Positions 1 to 13,567 of a stretch of 64,000 bases of DNA are shown piece after piece. Positions within the stretch are counted from its first letter, which is position 1. Every line of letters begins with the position of its first letter. The position numbers and the translations under genes are program-made. Below the pieces are notes generated by a model. The model was not told the DNA's origin. It searched no databases and saw only the letters and a list, made by a program, of their open reading frames with translations. Source of the DNA: Jackrogersella multiformis (taxonomy: Eukaryota > Ascomycota > Sordariomycetes > Xylariales > Hypoxylaceae); assembly GCA_902806575.1 (NCBI GenBank), contig CADCXD010000001.1:3720001-3784000 (forward strand), read 5' to 3'.

Positions 1-1838
1 TGGCCATACTTATACCTCCTGGACAACGGGTTCAAGTACCCCCAGGCACCCCGCTGAGAGTTGTCTCACCAACTGATGTACCTTCCTAACTAGAGGTCCA
101 TCAATCTACCATATGTAACTAGCTCTCGGTTCTCAATTGCTTCGCAAGAAGACTTAGAGAATACAACAATTGATTTACCCATGCTGAGACTGACCTAACA
201 CCAACGTCTTCGGAGAAGAAAGCTGCCTCACAAACAAAGAAGTATGGAGTCAATCCCACGAAGGTACAGCTAACCAAATGATGAAGAGAACATCAGAAAA
301 GCAAGCGCAGTCATTCGAGGCTTCCCAGATTGTAATTCAACAATTAGCAAGCAGCCTCGCACGACTGTCACGAAGAGCATATACGACAAAGATGACGCCA
401 CCGAGATCAGAGGCATCACTTCACCAAAGAAATATTGGTGCAAGTTTATAAAATTAGCGGCAGTCCGGCCGTGGTTCAATGCTCCAAAAATCGTAACATA
501 CCTATATATCGAAGATGCCACTCCACGCGAACGTCGCGTTCGTGTAACACCGTAATCGATGAAGTCAACTCTTTTGTTGAAAAGGGGCAAATGTTAGGAA
601 TGGCAATAGCCATTGCCAGAAGCCACAGAAGGTGCGGCGGACAACAATGGATGAATCCAACTTAATCCTATGAAGCTATCGACTTCAACGACCGAAAAAG
701 ACGATGACGTTAGTGAAGACTCCATTGAGACATGGATGAAGACTCCGTTACTGCCGGCCGAATCGTTCGAACGAATTATCGAGCGACAAAGGTATCGATA
801 TATTGAAGCAATTAGCCATGGCTCCTGCAATACGACGAATTTTCGTTGTTTCTGACGAACATCACCAAGTCGAATACTACCTAGTAAACGAAGTCTGTCG
901 CCAACTTTGAAAGAGGATGAACCCTTATGTTGCGGTCACATACTGTCTTGCGTCCTTCTTGTACAATCCACATACGATATCTACTTCCTCGGGCTTACCT
1001 CTTGAAAGGACAGATTAGCTCTTCTGAAATCCTCAATATTGTTAAATACTATAGTTATCCTTAACATAATACACATTTCCGTATATGACTGGGATGCGCT
1101 ACAATTCCTTATATGTACGAATGTGCTTTTTAAACGCTTAACTTAGGCGATATTTGATATCAGGGGTTGTGTCCTTTGGACTGTTATTGAAAAAAGGGGG
1201 GTGGTGGTTACCTAATCATCTCATAATACAGGTTTACGTGACTTAACTAAACTGCGTCTTCATATCATAGCATCCGATTCACGGCTATAATGAAATAGAG
1301 ATTTAAAACAAATGCGAAAATATTGCATCGTATATCCCTTCCAAAAGAATATAATAAGGGACGTCACTAACCCATACCCCTTTACCTAATCAACTAGGGG
1401 GTTCATACTCACACACCTAGACCAAACATGTAATCTCTACGACAACAACAACGACAACAACAGCAGCAAAAGCAAGACATCAAACCCGGTATTTGGGATA
1501 TGACTTAGATTCTTCTGTGGTATAATCTGGCCTCCCAATAGCAGACGGGTAAGTATGATACAGCAGCGCGCTAAACCGTGCGCTATGTACCTAATTAAGA
1601 AATATGTTCCCAAGAAACCCGGCCGAGAAAACCCCCCTCCCCGACCTGTATGTAACCTGCTGTCCTGTCCTATACAGCGTCATAAATGCGTTGCTCTCTC
1701 TTTTGCCCCGCCCCTCCCCCAATAAACGCCTTCTATGATGCAGCTTCCCAAACTATCCCCTATTATGCAATACGCCCGCCGGGGCCAGCTTCTAAATGCA
1801 GGTAATGATCCGTGATCTCGTGAGTTTGTGTTAAATAT
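1..1838. other. Intergenic, no supported gene
   Basis: No complete gene can be supported here. Short open stretches exist (for example 655-855 on the plus strand, rich in acidic and Ser/Thr codons), but none has a family motif or a usable exon partner. The right-hand part (about 1,000-1,800) is AT-rich with poly-pyrimidine runs and is probably the 3' flank of the chitin synthase gene on the minus strand. Confidence 0.6.
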
Positions 1839-4443
1839 TCATTTGGGAGTGTTCGGCCTGCGCGACCTTCTGCGCCCCGAGTTCGACCTCTCCGTCTCCG
1901 CCTCGTCGTTGTCGGATGCGGGGGTGTGCATTGGGCTATTTCGCCCGAGCGGGCTCCTCCCGGTTCTGTTGCGCTGGTGATGATGTCCCCTTGGTACGCC
2001 GAGGCCCTGTCTTGGAGTTTGCGAAGAGTCCTGGTGGTCTATCAGAGACGATTTAGGGCTGGGCGAAGGCGGGCGTGAGGATAGCGAATCCGGGCCGCTT
2101 TCATTGCTGTCGTCTCTGTAACGTTCGAGCCGGCTGACACCCGAGGCCTTGGCGTCATCCCTTTCCCAGCCGCCTTTTGCGAGTTCCACGTCTGTGAATT
2201 CGTACACTTGACCTCGAGGGGGGATTGCGTATTTCTTGGACTTTTCGACGAATTGGTTGTACTGGTTGGCTTGCGCCATCTCGTACTTCTTGCGATCTTC
2301 ATCTCCCATGATGCTCTCGACCCGCCGGGGGAGATATACCGAATTATTCCCAGTAGTCAAGAAACTCTCCACCGAATCGCGGTTATTAAGAGCGTAGCGC
2401 GGAGAAGGACCGTCGTGTAGCGAAGTCTCGGTGACCGGCGTATTGAAGCTGAACGTCGACTCCTCTGGGTATGCGTAGAATCCGTTGGCCTTCTTCTCGG
2501 GGGCAGAAAATTTGCCCTCGATCTTCTCCGGAGGCAAGACCTTGCTCTTCGTCCTTTGGATTTCGACAACCTCCTTTCCTTTGCTCTTCTGTCTCTGTAC
2601 CTCAGCAGCTGGGATGAACGTCTCCGGGACGACGTTAAGATCGTCTCCCGTTTTCTCGGCTTGCTCAACGGCTTGCTGCGGTGTTGTGTTCGCATCGGCG
2701 GTGGCAGCATCGGCACGCGGCCCGCCCCAGGTTCTTTGACCAGCGGTGAAGATTCCGTATACCATATAGTACCAATTGAAGAAGGGATTCAGGATGAACA
2801 TTACTGGGTAGAGCCAGATCTTGTACCGCCTCAGCTTGAAACCGAAATATATCATCATCAGCCAATTCAAGCCAAGCGATATGGCGATGAATCCAACGGG
2901 GAGCTGATCGACCCTCATGGTTGTCGTCATTATCGAGAGCATCATGATGAAGAAGAGCAAAGCTGTCGTTCGTATCGTGTTTTGCATGAATCGCACCACG
3001 AGCAAGATAGGATATCGTTTCCAAAGACGCCAGTCAGTCAACATGCAGACTTCGTTGGTGATGAACCCAAGAAACCATCTTCGCCGTTGCTTAATCAGCG
3101 ACTGAACAGTCTGTACTGCTTCCGTTTTGCAGAACGCCGAAGTGCACATCTGGATCTGGTACCGCTTCTTCGCACCAATCATGAAAAGATGCGTTAGCCA
3201 CCGATCTTCGCCTAGATGGCTCTTGGCGAAGTCAAATAAATCCTCGCACTGCTCGGCCTTGTCGGCAAAGTAGTATTTGGCCATCCTTCGGAATGCAGAG
3301 AACCGCAGCATAGTTAGAGCGCCCGGCAGACAAGTGACGGCACCGCATCCGGACTCTACAGTCCTTTCGAATAATTGACCGTGGATGTACTCCATATCTT
3401 GGAGCAGGGTAATGACGCTATGCTTCCTGGTCGTCGAAGTAATAACACCCGTCATAGCTAACATGTCTCTGCTGTTCCCGGGGCTAAGCTCCATATCGTA
3501 GACGAAGTTTTGCAGGCAGACCCTATCCAAGATGCAATCCGAGTCAATGAATAGGATAAAGAGGTTGTCGTTCCGCTTGAGATATTCCTTATAGACTTTA
3601 TCGATGAGTTTGAAGGTCGCCTTCTGGCAGTGGCGTTTTCCTCCGTGGGGAAACCGAGAGACTGTAATGCGAGCCGCTCGATAGGTGACGTCGATGCTCT
3701 TAGGATACGACTCTAATGTCAGAGGAACGCCAAGTTTCTCAATCGTGTTGAGATATAGCTCATCCTCTTGGTCTCCATCGAATGAGAGGAATACGTGAAT
3801 GCATGAGGGGGGGTAATCGCAATCCACAACCGAGTTGACGGCGGTGACGAGAACATCGGGATCCTCTTTGTAGCAGGGCATAACGATGACGACTTTCGGT
3901 GCGGAAACCTCATCCAACACTTCCTTGACACGTTTCGTCCTCCCAAGCTGATGAGTTACTAGTTGATAAACACAGAAAAGCCACGGAATGGTCAAGAGTC
4001 CCGCAAAACTCCAGAACGCGAACCATTGGAGAATATCGACCATGTTAACCGGCCAATATTGCGTAATCTCACTGGGGAGAGGTAGAGTGACGATCATAAT
4101 AGGCAAGAAGATGAATCTATTATATTGTTAGCAATATTTAACTGACGAGAGTCTGCAGAAACGTACCGGAGCCCAGTAAAGAGAATAGCAATAATAACTG
4201 CCAGCACTCTAATTGTCCAGTGCTCTGCTTTCTGGAAGACCTTGACTAGACAGTACAAGAATGCGGCCAACCACAAAAACCATTCGAGAAGAGCTGCTAG
4301 CATAACAACGCCCACGATTGAAGTGTAAATGATCTGCAGACATGTTAATATGAATATATGAAGGGAAAGTCTGCCAACGTTAAGTCGGTTTCGAAGCTTA
4401 TTACCTCGTGGATCGGCCATATCTTCGTGATATCCTGTGCCAT
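1839..4443 (-). CDS. Chitin synthase (family 2 glycosyltransferase), class VI/VII type
   Basis: Membrane enzyme that polymerises GlcNAc from UDP-GlcNAc into cell-wall chitin. Exons, in transcription order: 4405-4443, 4167-4333, 1839-4116; the phases close to give 827 aa. The first exon encodes MAQDITKIWPIHE, and exon 2 supplies N-terminal membrane segments. A GT2 catalytic domain follows, with IDSD (about residues 259-262), CLPGA (about 330-334), EDRW (about 372-375) and the hallmark QRRRW (412-416). Hydrophobic helices lie at about 100-122 and, after QRRRW, at about 438-530. The last 270 residues are hydrophilic and disordered, rich in Lys, Ser, Arg and Pro. There is no myosin motor domain and the length is under 900 aa, which fits the short class often numbered VI (VII by some authors; Magnaporthe CHS7-like from family knowledge). 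The class is an inference; chitin synthase itself is firm. Confidence 0.9.
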
Positions 4444-7400
4444 TTTCCTTTTGGGTCGACTTGAGCGTCGAAAAACTTCGACTGGGGGATGAGTGAAAAC
4501 GGGAGGGGATTCCACGAGATAAAATAAAAACCGCCAGGGTACTTTCTCAGATTCGGGTTAGGACTGTTGGATGGCTTGTTTCTCATACAAGCATCGTCAT
4601 GAGTCTTGAAAAAGGGCTGAGCGGTGGCGAGTTTATCTTGTCGCACAAAGATATTTATCTGCGGCTACCTGCAGCTCAGACGCAAGGGGGCCCCCCGTAT
4701 CGGACTGTGTGGGTTATGAAAAGAAACGAAGTCTATCCACGTTCAAGTTTTCCCACACAGTAAGGTATGTGTCGGGTAATGGTTGGTTGTTGTGGCGGTT
4801 ATATCCTAAATCTCGGGACAAGGAGGCGGCGCTGAGTATCGCTGGTTGAGAGGTCGGCTTACTAGGTATTTCTCCTCGAAAAGCAAGGCGATGTGCCACG
4901 ACAATCCGTATAAGACAAAAATAGACACCGGTATGTGCAACGATCGAACAAGCTGGTGCCCTGCCCACTCGCTAATTACGAGGTAATTTCGAGTTTTAGA
5001 ACTTATTATTCCAATCCCGATGATACCTTAGTAAGTTGGATGTAGCAAGGCAAATGTCACGCCAAGAACATTCCCATCACGTATGAGGAAGGGCTGAATG
5101 GTTATTGTCCTAGGTGAGGTTTGAAATATAGAGAAAGGAGGCGCCACTATAACTGGTAGGTAAATGAAGTACTGATAGTGAGCAAGGTGGCTGGCTGAAG
5201 GAGTGAATATAGTCGAAAGTCCTCGGCGATGGTACCGACTAGGAAGGATAGTTAAAGGCTCCTAGGCGTCGAGACCGTTCAAATGGACGGCGAGCAACTC
5301 GAGCGGAGCAAGAGAGATGAAAATCTAGGCTACGAGATTAGTGGGCTATTTGTATATCAGTCGGACGATGCTTATGATCTGAACCGGTTGCTTGGCGAAT
5401 GGATGCAATGCCTGCTGGTCTGGGGCGGGACCTGCAGGCGAATTGCATCTATGGGAACCCCAACCCCTACCTCCGATGCTGTGTGGTCTGGTATTGCCTG
5501 GTATTCTTGGACTTGGACTTACATGGTATAGGACGGAATATAATATGATATTAGATCCAACTAGGGCTGAAGCTGGCCAGAAGGTCACTGTGTACGACGA
5601 CTAATAAGCTTAGACGAGACCAATGTGCAGAGTTGCGATGTTGTCCGTCCGATGTCTGGGCTATAAAGCTACTTGGGTAGCTGGATCAGACGTTTCCATC
5701 GCAGGCCACGACGGCCAGGATTAAGGGATCACGAAAGCGGTTATGGAAAGAGGGTAGAAAGCCGATTTAGTAGATACAAGGATATAAAGGCGTGCTAGCA
5801 TCCCTATACACGGCAGATGAAATCGAATCTGGATTTGTATATTTCGAGCCGCGATGGTGTTTGTTTACTTAGACATGAGAAGAAAGAGAATCCAGCCAAT
5901 GCGCATTGCCTAGGTAGCAGAGTATACTGTATACTTCCAGAGTTGCCCTAGAGTTGCCCCAGAGTTGCTGGATAGGGCTGGGTTAGTTCGAGATTAGGTT
6001 GAGGAAGGGGCCTTAAAGGTACGGCTTGGCTATAGTGTAGTAAACTTAAAAAGACTTGTATGCACACCTACCTACTCACTTACATGTATCTACGCTACCT
6101 AAGTGTACACATCCGCTTAGACCGGAAACTGAGTTACAGCAGATACCTGGGTACGCATGTGTACCTACATTTATGAAGGAAATAGATACGGCATCAGCTT
6201 TTAAGCTCCGAAGCTACACGGCAGTCAAAGCCGCCACAACCTTATGTTGAGGTGGGGAAGGCTAAAAGGAACTAAGAAGGAACGAAAATAACCTTAGGTA
6301 CCCTTAGTGATGGAATGTCTAGCCTTAGGTACCTAGGGGTATGGAAAGTAAAACATACCTCCAGTACCTTGGGGTATGGGAATGAATGAAATCATAAACT
6401 GCAATTGTCTAAACTGCCCAATCAGTCGAACAAGTTTGGATGCGTGGCCTGGCTGCGAATAAGTGGGTTAAGATGTGCTCATTCACTTTAGCCAGTATCT
6501 GCTCCTCTAGTGTCCGTCGTAGATCTAGCTTAGTACCGGGCCGTTTGGGATGAAGCAATTAGGTACACTACCTAGTGTAGGTACCTAGGCATTCTAATAT
6601 TTTTCTCATGTTGCTGTTAACAGAATCCAAGAGTTATCTACCTAGTGTAGGTAAGTACTAAGTACTATGAGACTAGCTGAATTATTATTTGCGTTTAGAT
6701 TATCCGATCGATGGGTTTAGGTAGGGTGGATGAATAGGTACACTAGCGGTATGTCTTAATGTAAGTTGTCGTCGTGTGTTTGTGATATGTACACTAGGTA
6801 GGATGAAGAATCGGAATGGAATACCTAGGTACTACCAAATACGAATGCTGTACAACGACGGATACGACGGATATGATACTTAATTCCCGACATATCAAGC
6901 CACAGAGTATAACATGCATTGCGTTTACTACGTACGTACAACCAACCGTACATGATCGACAGCTGCCAGATATCTGAGCTGAACGAGGATTTGATGCCGC
7001 CTTAGGTACCTACCCAGGTAGGTATCAATTCGAACTTGATTAAAATTAGGTATTGTAAAGCAAGAAGGCCATTGTACCTAGGTAGATAGATACTCAACTC
7101 ATATGAACATACACACAATATGTATGTAAAGCCTAAAGGTAAGAGCAACTTGATTTAGAAACAGATATCGATCCCGGCGCTAAAGAAAAATGGCGAAAAC
7201 GTCACAGGCGGCTTAAAAAGAGACCAGTCTAAGCGAAAAAGGGAGGCGCGCTAATAAAGGGGAGGTGATGGATCTACCTAAGCGAGAGATCCAAAGGCAT
7301 TTTTCTGCAAGGGTGCAGGGTGTCAGGTGAATGTGGGTTGTTTCCTTGCCACGTTACCGTGCCCAATGTCCATACCCGCAGACCCGCTAGCCTGCCAGGA

Positions 7401-9476
7401 TGACGCCAGGTACGAATAGAAAGTACAAACTTTATTAAGCACCTTACGTAGTACCTAGGCAGCTAGGGTGGCAGATCCGTCAAGTGTCAAGAGTGTTCGT
7501 GGTGATGAACGTGACTTCGCTTTCGGCATTGTGGAATTTGTGGGGGATGACTATCGATTTTCCGATATACGACGGACCAGTGAGGATTGTTCATTGGGTT
7601 TTTTTCTAAATTCTTCTTTTTCCTTAGCTACCTTGGGCCTCTTCGCATTTCGTTCCCTGAGTTGCCTGGATCTCTCTTATAGGGTTCCATCGAGATCCAT
7701 GTGCACACACGTAAGCTGCAATATGTTCGTCCCACGAGCGAATAATATATTAATTTGCAGCAGGTAGCAGTCACGAAGGATTGAAGAAAAAAAAACTCTT
7801 CCCAATATATGATTTTCTGGGGAACATGACAGGGAATCTTAATGGTTAATTGCGTTCCTCGTCGTGAGATCCTGGTATAGCTTCATCCAACCGATTTCAA
7901 CCGGTTTACCCGGAATTCCGCTGAATCGACCGTAAGCCACCGGCCCTGCTGGCTGTTGGATAAGTGACTAACGAAAACTACCTGATTTTATAAGACAATA
8001 TCAAGCTACTATGTATATCATTTACCTGTAAAAACGATCGCCATCGAATACATTATATCATGCAACTCGGTATCTAGGTAGCCATCCTACCTAATTCATG
8101 GGATATAATGCGAAGTTGGTGATCGCGTTGTCCCGAGTGCGTGGGCCCCCATCCGGCCGGGAGTTACTTGGGCATCGCAAAGTTCGCCACAGCTCTATAT
8201 AGCTAAGAGAAGTGATGCTTACTTGCAAATAGCCAGAAAAAAAACGCCCCTTAAAAATTCTAGAATGTCCACTGATGAAATATTGGCAACGATGAAGAAA
8301 ATGAATAAGCAAAGTTCTGAGCCTCGGGTAAAGGCAAACAGACCAGAACCAAGAAATCTCCAGCTCCTCTCGTGACGTGCTATGGCGCATGTTTGTCGTT
8401 CAATGGCACTCCTTCCCAGCCCCAATGCAATCTGCATAGGTCTAGCTGGCTCTCCCCCCTTTTCGTTTCTAGACCATCGATTTTATATGCAAGAGTTGCA
8501 TCGCCAAGTCTCAAATACGAGCCGCCACAATAACTAGCTAGGAAAGGCTTCATGCCGTACAACCCCATATATCATGGGGCTGAACCACTGATGTTTCTAA
8601 GCAGCATTGATATTACTACCTAATTTCTTAAGTCGGCGAGATCATATTCATTTTAAGAAAAGAGCAAAGATCAGATCATTATTTTTAAAGGGCCATAAGT
8701 AAAAACCTACTTTCGGAGAATTCAGACTTACTAATGAATCTCATTCATGTATGCGTGTATACCTGAATTGGTAATTTCTTTTCTTTAATTACCTTTTGAT
8801 TGACGTTTGAAAATAAATCACCTAATCACTTATATCAATCAGCAAGTTGAGTTAGAGTGTAACGAGTGAATTGCGAATAAAACGCGGCGCAACAATAATT
8901 GCCCTAAAACAGTCTGCAAGTGACAGTTCGTCAGTCTATGTATTCGTCCACAGGCTTGTAGACCATCTTGCCGTAGTCACCTGTTGGACGAAATCAGGCG
9001 ATAGAATTTAACTAGCTCCACACCGAAATGATTCCCCAGGAATTGCTGAGTAACCAGCAAAGCAACTACCACTTCTTGCCTCTCTGTCTTGGCCCTAGAT
9101 TCCCGAGTCCTCAAGTTTACCTTCTCCACATTCATCGGCCTTCTACTCCCGGCAGCTCATACCTATCAGTTTCACTAATGTCGACGGCTTTCTCGTGGCA
9201 GGCATCGAGTCTATGAGGTTAGCATGGCCTGAGATTATGGGACCTCCGTATTTGGTCTTCTTGTGTCGAGGGATATGCTGCGCTCCTATCGAGGGTCGAA
9301 GGTCGTAGCTTCCACTAGAGACACGGTGCGTAGTCAGGAGATGTCGAAACTCTCTACTGTAATGCTCAAATGAGTAGTGTATGATGCGATTCACTCGATT
9401 AGATGCGAATGTCAAGTCCTAAACTCGTAAAGATGGCCATGTTGGTCAGCTTTCATTCTTAAGTATCTTGAAGGCC
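4444..9476. other. Long gene-poor spacer (about 5 kb)
   Basis: No gene is supported. The left end is the promoter side of the chitin synthase and the right end the 3' flank of UPF2. The stretch holds many partial and some perfect TACCTAGGTA palindromes (for example near 6,822-6,834 and 7,076-7,086), several GGTACC/CTAGGTA words, and a degenerate three-copy tandem repeat around an AGAGTTGCCC unit at about 5,938-5,968. Open stretches at 5283-5604, 7468-7767 and 8091-8568 lack motifs, plausible splice partners or coding-like composition. Confidence 0.55.
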
Positions 9477-12400
9477 TCAGCGCTTTCCACAGCCTCGCCG
9501 ATTTGGTGGGCGAGATCGAAAATCTGAAGAGGGAAAACGACGCTTGTTCATACTGCCCCCATCCACTCGGTTTGGAGCAGAGTCGCCCTTATCATGCGCA
9601 TCACTGGCAGGTGATCCCTCGTGATTGGGGATATCCTGCTTGACCTTGTTCTGATCTTGCTGGGATCTTTCATACCAATCAACATCACTGAGCTGTAATC
9701 TGCGGACGCGCTGACCATTACGCTCTTTAATGGATTTATCAGGGCGGTTGGGGTGGTACGTCGATGATTTCTCGTGGCCTGAATGAGTGATCTTGTGAAT
9801 ATTTGCGTTTGGTAAGATTGGGGTCATGTGAGTATCACCATCTGGATCTTCATTCTCTCTAAGGTCGTAGTTGAGTACCAAATTCTTGATGCGCTGTTGC
9901 TCTTCTCGTTCTGCTTGCTGTTGTGTCTTCATAGCGACAGCGAAGGTTGAATTTGACGGAAGTGCGACAGTCCGCGTCTACAAACGTTAGTGGCATACTC
10001 AAAGAACTAGCCATTTGTTAAATAAGACATACCTGCTGGCGGTTGCCTTTCTTTGTTAACAGTGAGAAAGCCATCGTGCTGGGTGCGCTCTCGCCATTCA
10101 CGTTATTGGTCTCGGTCGTCGTTGAAGAGACATCGCGTGTCTTAGGTCGGACCGGCAACGGAACATCAAAAAGTGGCTTGCGGTCAAATTTCCGGGATTC
10201 TAAACTCTCAGCCATCATTTTCGCATACTCACGCTCAAAATCTGCTTCATCTTCAGGGTCAATTTCCTCAGCCTTTCTGGTGACTACTATTGCTTCTTCT
10301 TCCGATTCGAAATCTCGGGGGGACTGCGGCTGATTCTCAACGTCCTGTTCATTTCGGATATGGTTAGCAGTTGTCCTTTGGTGGCAATACAAAGTAGGAT
10401 GGGGGATGCATACTTCAGCATCTTCTTCCCCAGATTCTGAATCATCCCCATCGGCCTCAGGGAGCACGATGTCACCATCACCATCACCACCGTCGTCGTC
10501 AGAAGAGGCACCACTAGAACCCTCATCTGGATCGGTAGTTTTGTCTAGGCCAGCATTTTTTTGGTCCTGGGCTACCGCAAGTTGGAATGCCTTTGTGGCC
10601 TCCTCTAAGGTGGTTGCCAATTTCCACTGCGGCCTCGTAAGAGAGAATGTGTCTTGAACAATGAATTCGATATCCATGGGGAGAGGTTGTTTTGTGTGTA
10701 TGTAATACTAGAATTTTATCAATACAATTTGAACTCTGTCGGCTCTAAGTGGGACGAACCTGAAGAAATGAAAGAAAATAGTCAAGCTTCTTCCCTGCGG
10801 CACCTCTGTTGAAGAACATGCCACAGGTCTCAAGCATCGTAGCTACAAGGCGAATTCGGAAGTAGTCATCAGGTAAATCAAAAGGGTTGAATCGACCCGG
10901 GATAGGTGGGCCACCTACGATAATTAGTTTCATTCTCGGAATTATAGACTTGCGTATTAACTTACCATAGCCAAATGTCATGATCTTGTACATAGTTTCA
11001 AAGATTACGGGGTGCTCTAGCATTCGGTAATTATAGAGCTCGCCCAAATACTTGACTTCTGCAATACGCCTTTGGTTAAACTTGAAATCGTTTTGCTCCA
11101 GTCCTAGCATTACAGATTCAACAACGTTGTCGATAACCGCAACAGTAAAGTCGGGGTGGTAACGATAGATCGCGCTGAGTAGTATGGCAAGAATGTGGAT
11201 GCTGCCGTACTTAACCTTGGCAGGTCTTGAAAACACCTTGACAAGAATCTCTACTACCTGTTATACACAGATTAGCACGAAATTCCAGTCTAGCCTCGCC
11301 TCGCTTCGCTTCCAAGGTTCGCTTACCTCGGGTTCTTCCCAGTGAAGTCGACGGATCTGCTTAAGAACCTTCGTATAATTGCGTTTCGTCAGATCGATGT
11401 AAATAAGCCTACGGACGAACATCTCAATGGGAGTCCGTTCCTTCTGCTGGATGGATGCTCTTTCCGGCGGATCGACATAATACACCGCGTTCTCGATGAG
11501 CATGCGCTCTGGCTGGCCGATATGTTGCACGGATTTCTTGCGCCGGAGCGTTTCCAGGAATCCTGCCATAAGGCGTGACGTATCCGCGCTACGGAGTAGA
11601 TATCTGCCACAATTCTCCAACAGGTTGCAGACGATCTCAATATTCATCCGGGAGAAATCGTCAACGCTGACTTTCAAGCAATGAAAAATGACATGCTCTG
11701 CAACCATGCCGAATTTGGTAAGTTCTGCAAGGTACCTGATATTGCTTAATCGTACCTGACCTAGGAAATCCTTCTCTTTGCGTCGCTGGAGACTACGGAA
11801 CTCCGCATCAAGATAGTCCACTACGGCTTTGGGGATGTCTGGCATATATCGCCCCAGTGTAGCCACGAGGCGAGACCAGAACGGTAGGAGGTCGGTACGG
11901 CCCTTCGGCACCTCAGTAAGTCCCTTGACGAGTCGATTTCTAGATGCTTTAGAATTCAGGTAGCAGAAGTCAATGGCTGCTTGGTCGACTGAATCCTTGT
12001 GCGTAAGCTCGGGTAGTCGAGTTAGGAGTACGTCTACCTGTGCGCCAATGGTCTTGTTGGCAATAGCGGTTGATTGATCGTCGTTCATTTCTGAAGGCCT
12101 CGGCGCGTCTGTGGGTTCGACAGAGTCGGCTCTTCTACCGACCTGCTCGTCCGTATCGGTTTTCTTCTTCTTGCCGTCCTCAAGCAACATGCCAGGTACT
12201 TTGCCCTTTAGGTCTACTAGATTTTCATAGAAGCGTCTTTCTTCCTCATCTTCCCAAATCCCCGCGCCCTCGCTCTGTCCGCGGAGGTATTCTCCGGTCT
12301 TGACTAGACCAATGGCTCCATTGGTGTTCGAAAAGCCATCCTCGGTATCCTTGAGGTCCGGCATCTCAGCACCAATTGTATCGGCTATGACCTGAGCGTT

Positions 12401-13567
12401 GCCGACTAAACGTTCCTGAACTTTGAGCTGCCGCTCGAAATTGGCCTGCCGGTCCTCGAAAACCTCTCCGGACTTGACGTATGCTTCAGAATTTCTGCCT
12501 CGCTGTGAAACAATATTTTTCTGATCCCGCACAAGGTGTGTCTTAACATCGTCAAAGTACCGTTTCAGGACGTTTCTAAATCGCTCTCGTAGCTCAGGAC
12601 TGGCGAACGGAGGGTCGTCGGGGCCATGGTCGCTAGCATCTTCCTGCCCATCGGCTCGTTCGGCGTTCTCGCTAGCCGATTTCGTGACGCCATCTTCTTC
12701 GACGGTCTTGCGGCCTTCGGATCCGGCAGACTTGACTCCCAAAATATCCCAACCGAACGATTTCACAAAAATAACCAGGAGGGGTAAGTTCACATGCTCC
12801 CGATCATAGCCCAAGAGGTCCTTGAGTACTTCAAGGGGAAAAGGTTCGGCCCCACCACCTTTCGTAGAGTTAGCCGACTTGATCTTCAATTCGACATTCT
12901 TTCCGTTGGCGCCGCGTGTCGCGTCGTCTGGCTTGATATCATCGAGAGTCCGGAGGACACCCACAAGCCACAGTTCGGTAATTACCCTCAAAAGAGCTCT
13001 TTGTCTAACGAGACGTTCCTTCTCTTCCTTCTCGCGAACCTCGGGAGCTAATGTTTTCAATAGGCTCTTGTCCGGCGTGGCCATTCCTTTACCAAGAAGC
13101 CATCCTAAATACTCGGTAAAATCTCCAGGTCCAAATCGCTGGTGTAGAGCACTAACAATCTCGATAGCTGCATCGATTTCTCCGGCGGTCTTAAGCTTAC
13201 TCAGTCCTTCGTAGCAGGCTGAGATGATTTCGGAGAGATACTTGAGAAGGCTCAGGGTACGTATTTCTTGCAGGAACGTGTTCAAGGTCGCGGAAGTGAT
13301 GGTGGTACGCAATCGCTTGATGAAGGCGGTGTTTTTCTTCAGGGACGAATCGAGGGACGAGCTAACAGGGAAGATATCTACTTGGCTGTTAGTCACCCGT
13401 CCATGTTAGAGCAAGATGAGTGAGAAAAATATACCTGGCTCGCCATTCCATGCACGTTGGTTGAGCGATAATAACTCGCCTATAAACTAAGTGTTAGCAG
13501 AGCGAGTCTAAAGGTCAGCGCGACGAATCTAGACTTACGCTTCCGGAGGCGGTCCATGTTGGGCAAC
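9477..13567 (-). CDS. upf2: Nonsense-mediated mRNA decay factor UPF2/NMD2
   Basis: Cytoplasmic scaffold that bridges UPF1 and UPF3 during nonsense-mediated decay. Eight exons in transcription order: 13549-13567, 13435-13479, 11327-13377, 10966-11257, 10760-10914, 10414-10707, 10033-10344, 9477-9977. Every phase closes, giving 1222 aa, normal for fungal UPF2. It starts MDRLRKRELLSLNQRAWNGE, a family-like N-terminus. Three MIF4G-type helical regions lie at about residues 35-265, 470-660 and 690-895; the third runs across two introns through GYGGPPIPGRFNPFD and PMDIEFIVQDTF. An Asp/Glu/Ser-rich stretch follows (about 910-955), then the UPF1-binding region containing MAFSLLTKKGNRQQ. The short first exons make the start easy to miss. 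Exon 5 uses a slightly unusual GTTCGT donor, but the join restores a conserved segment. The C-terminal ~150 residues are disordered. Confidence 0.95.

Noticed and set aside
2556..3197. 213-codon plus-strand frame inside the chitin synthase gene
   Set aside because: Shadow of the conserved catalytic exon; no motif.
7468..8568. Several 60-100 codon frames in the long spacer
   Set aside because: No motif, no compatible splice sites joining them and no composition difference from surrounding spacer.
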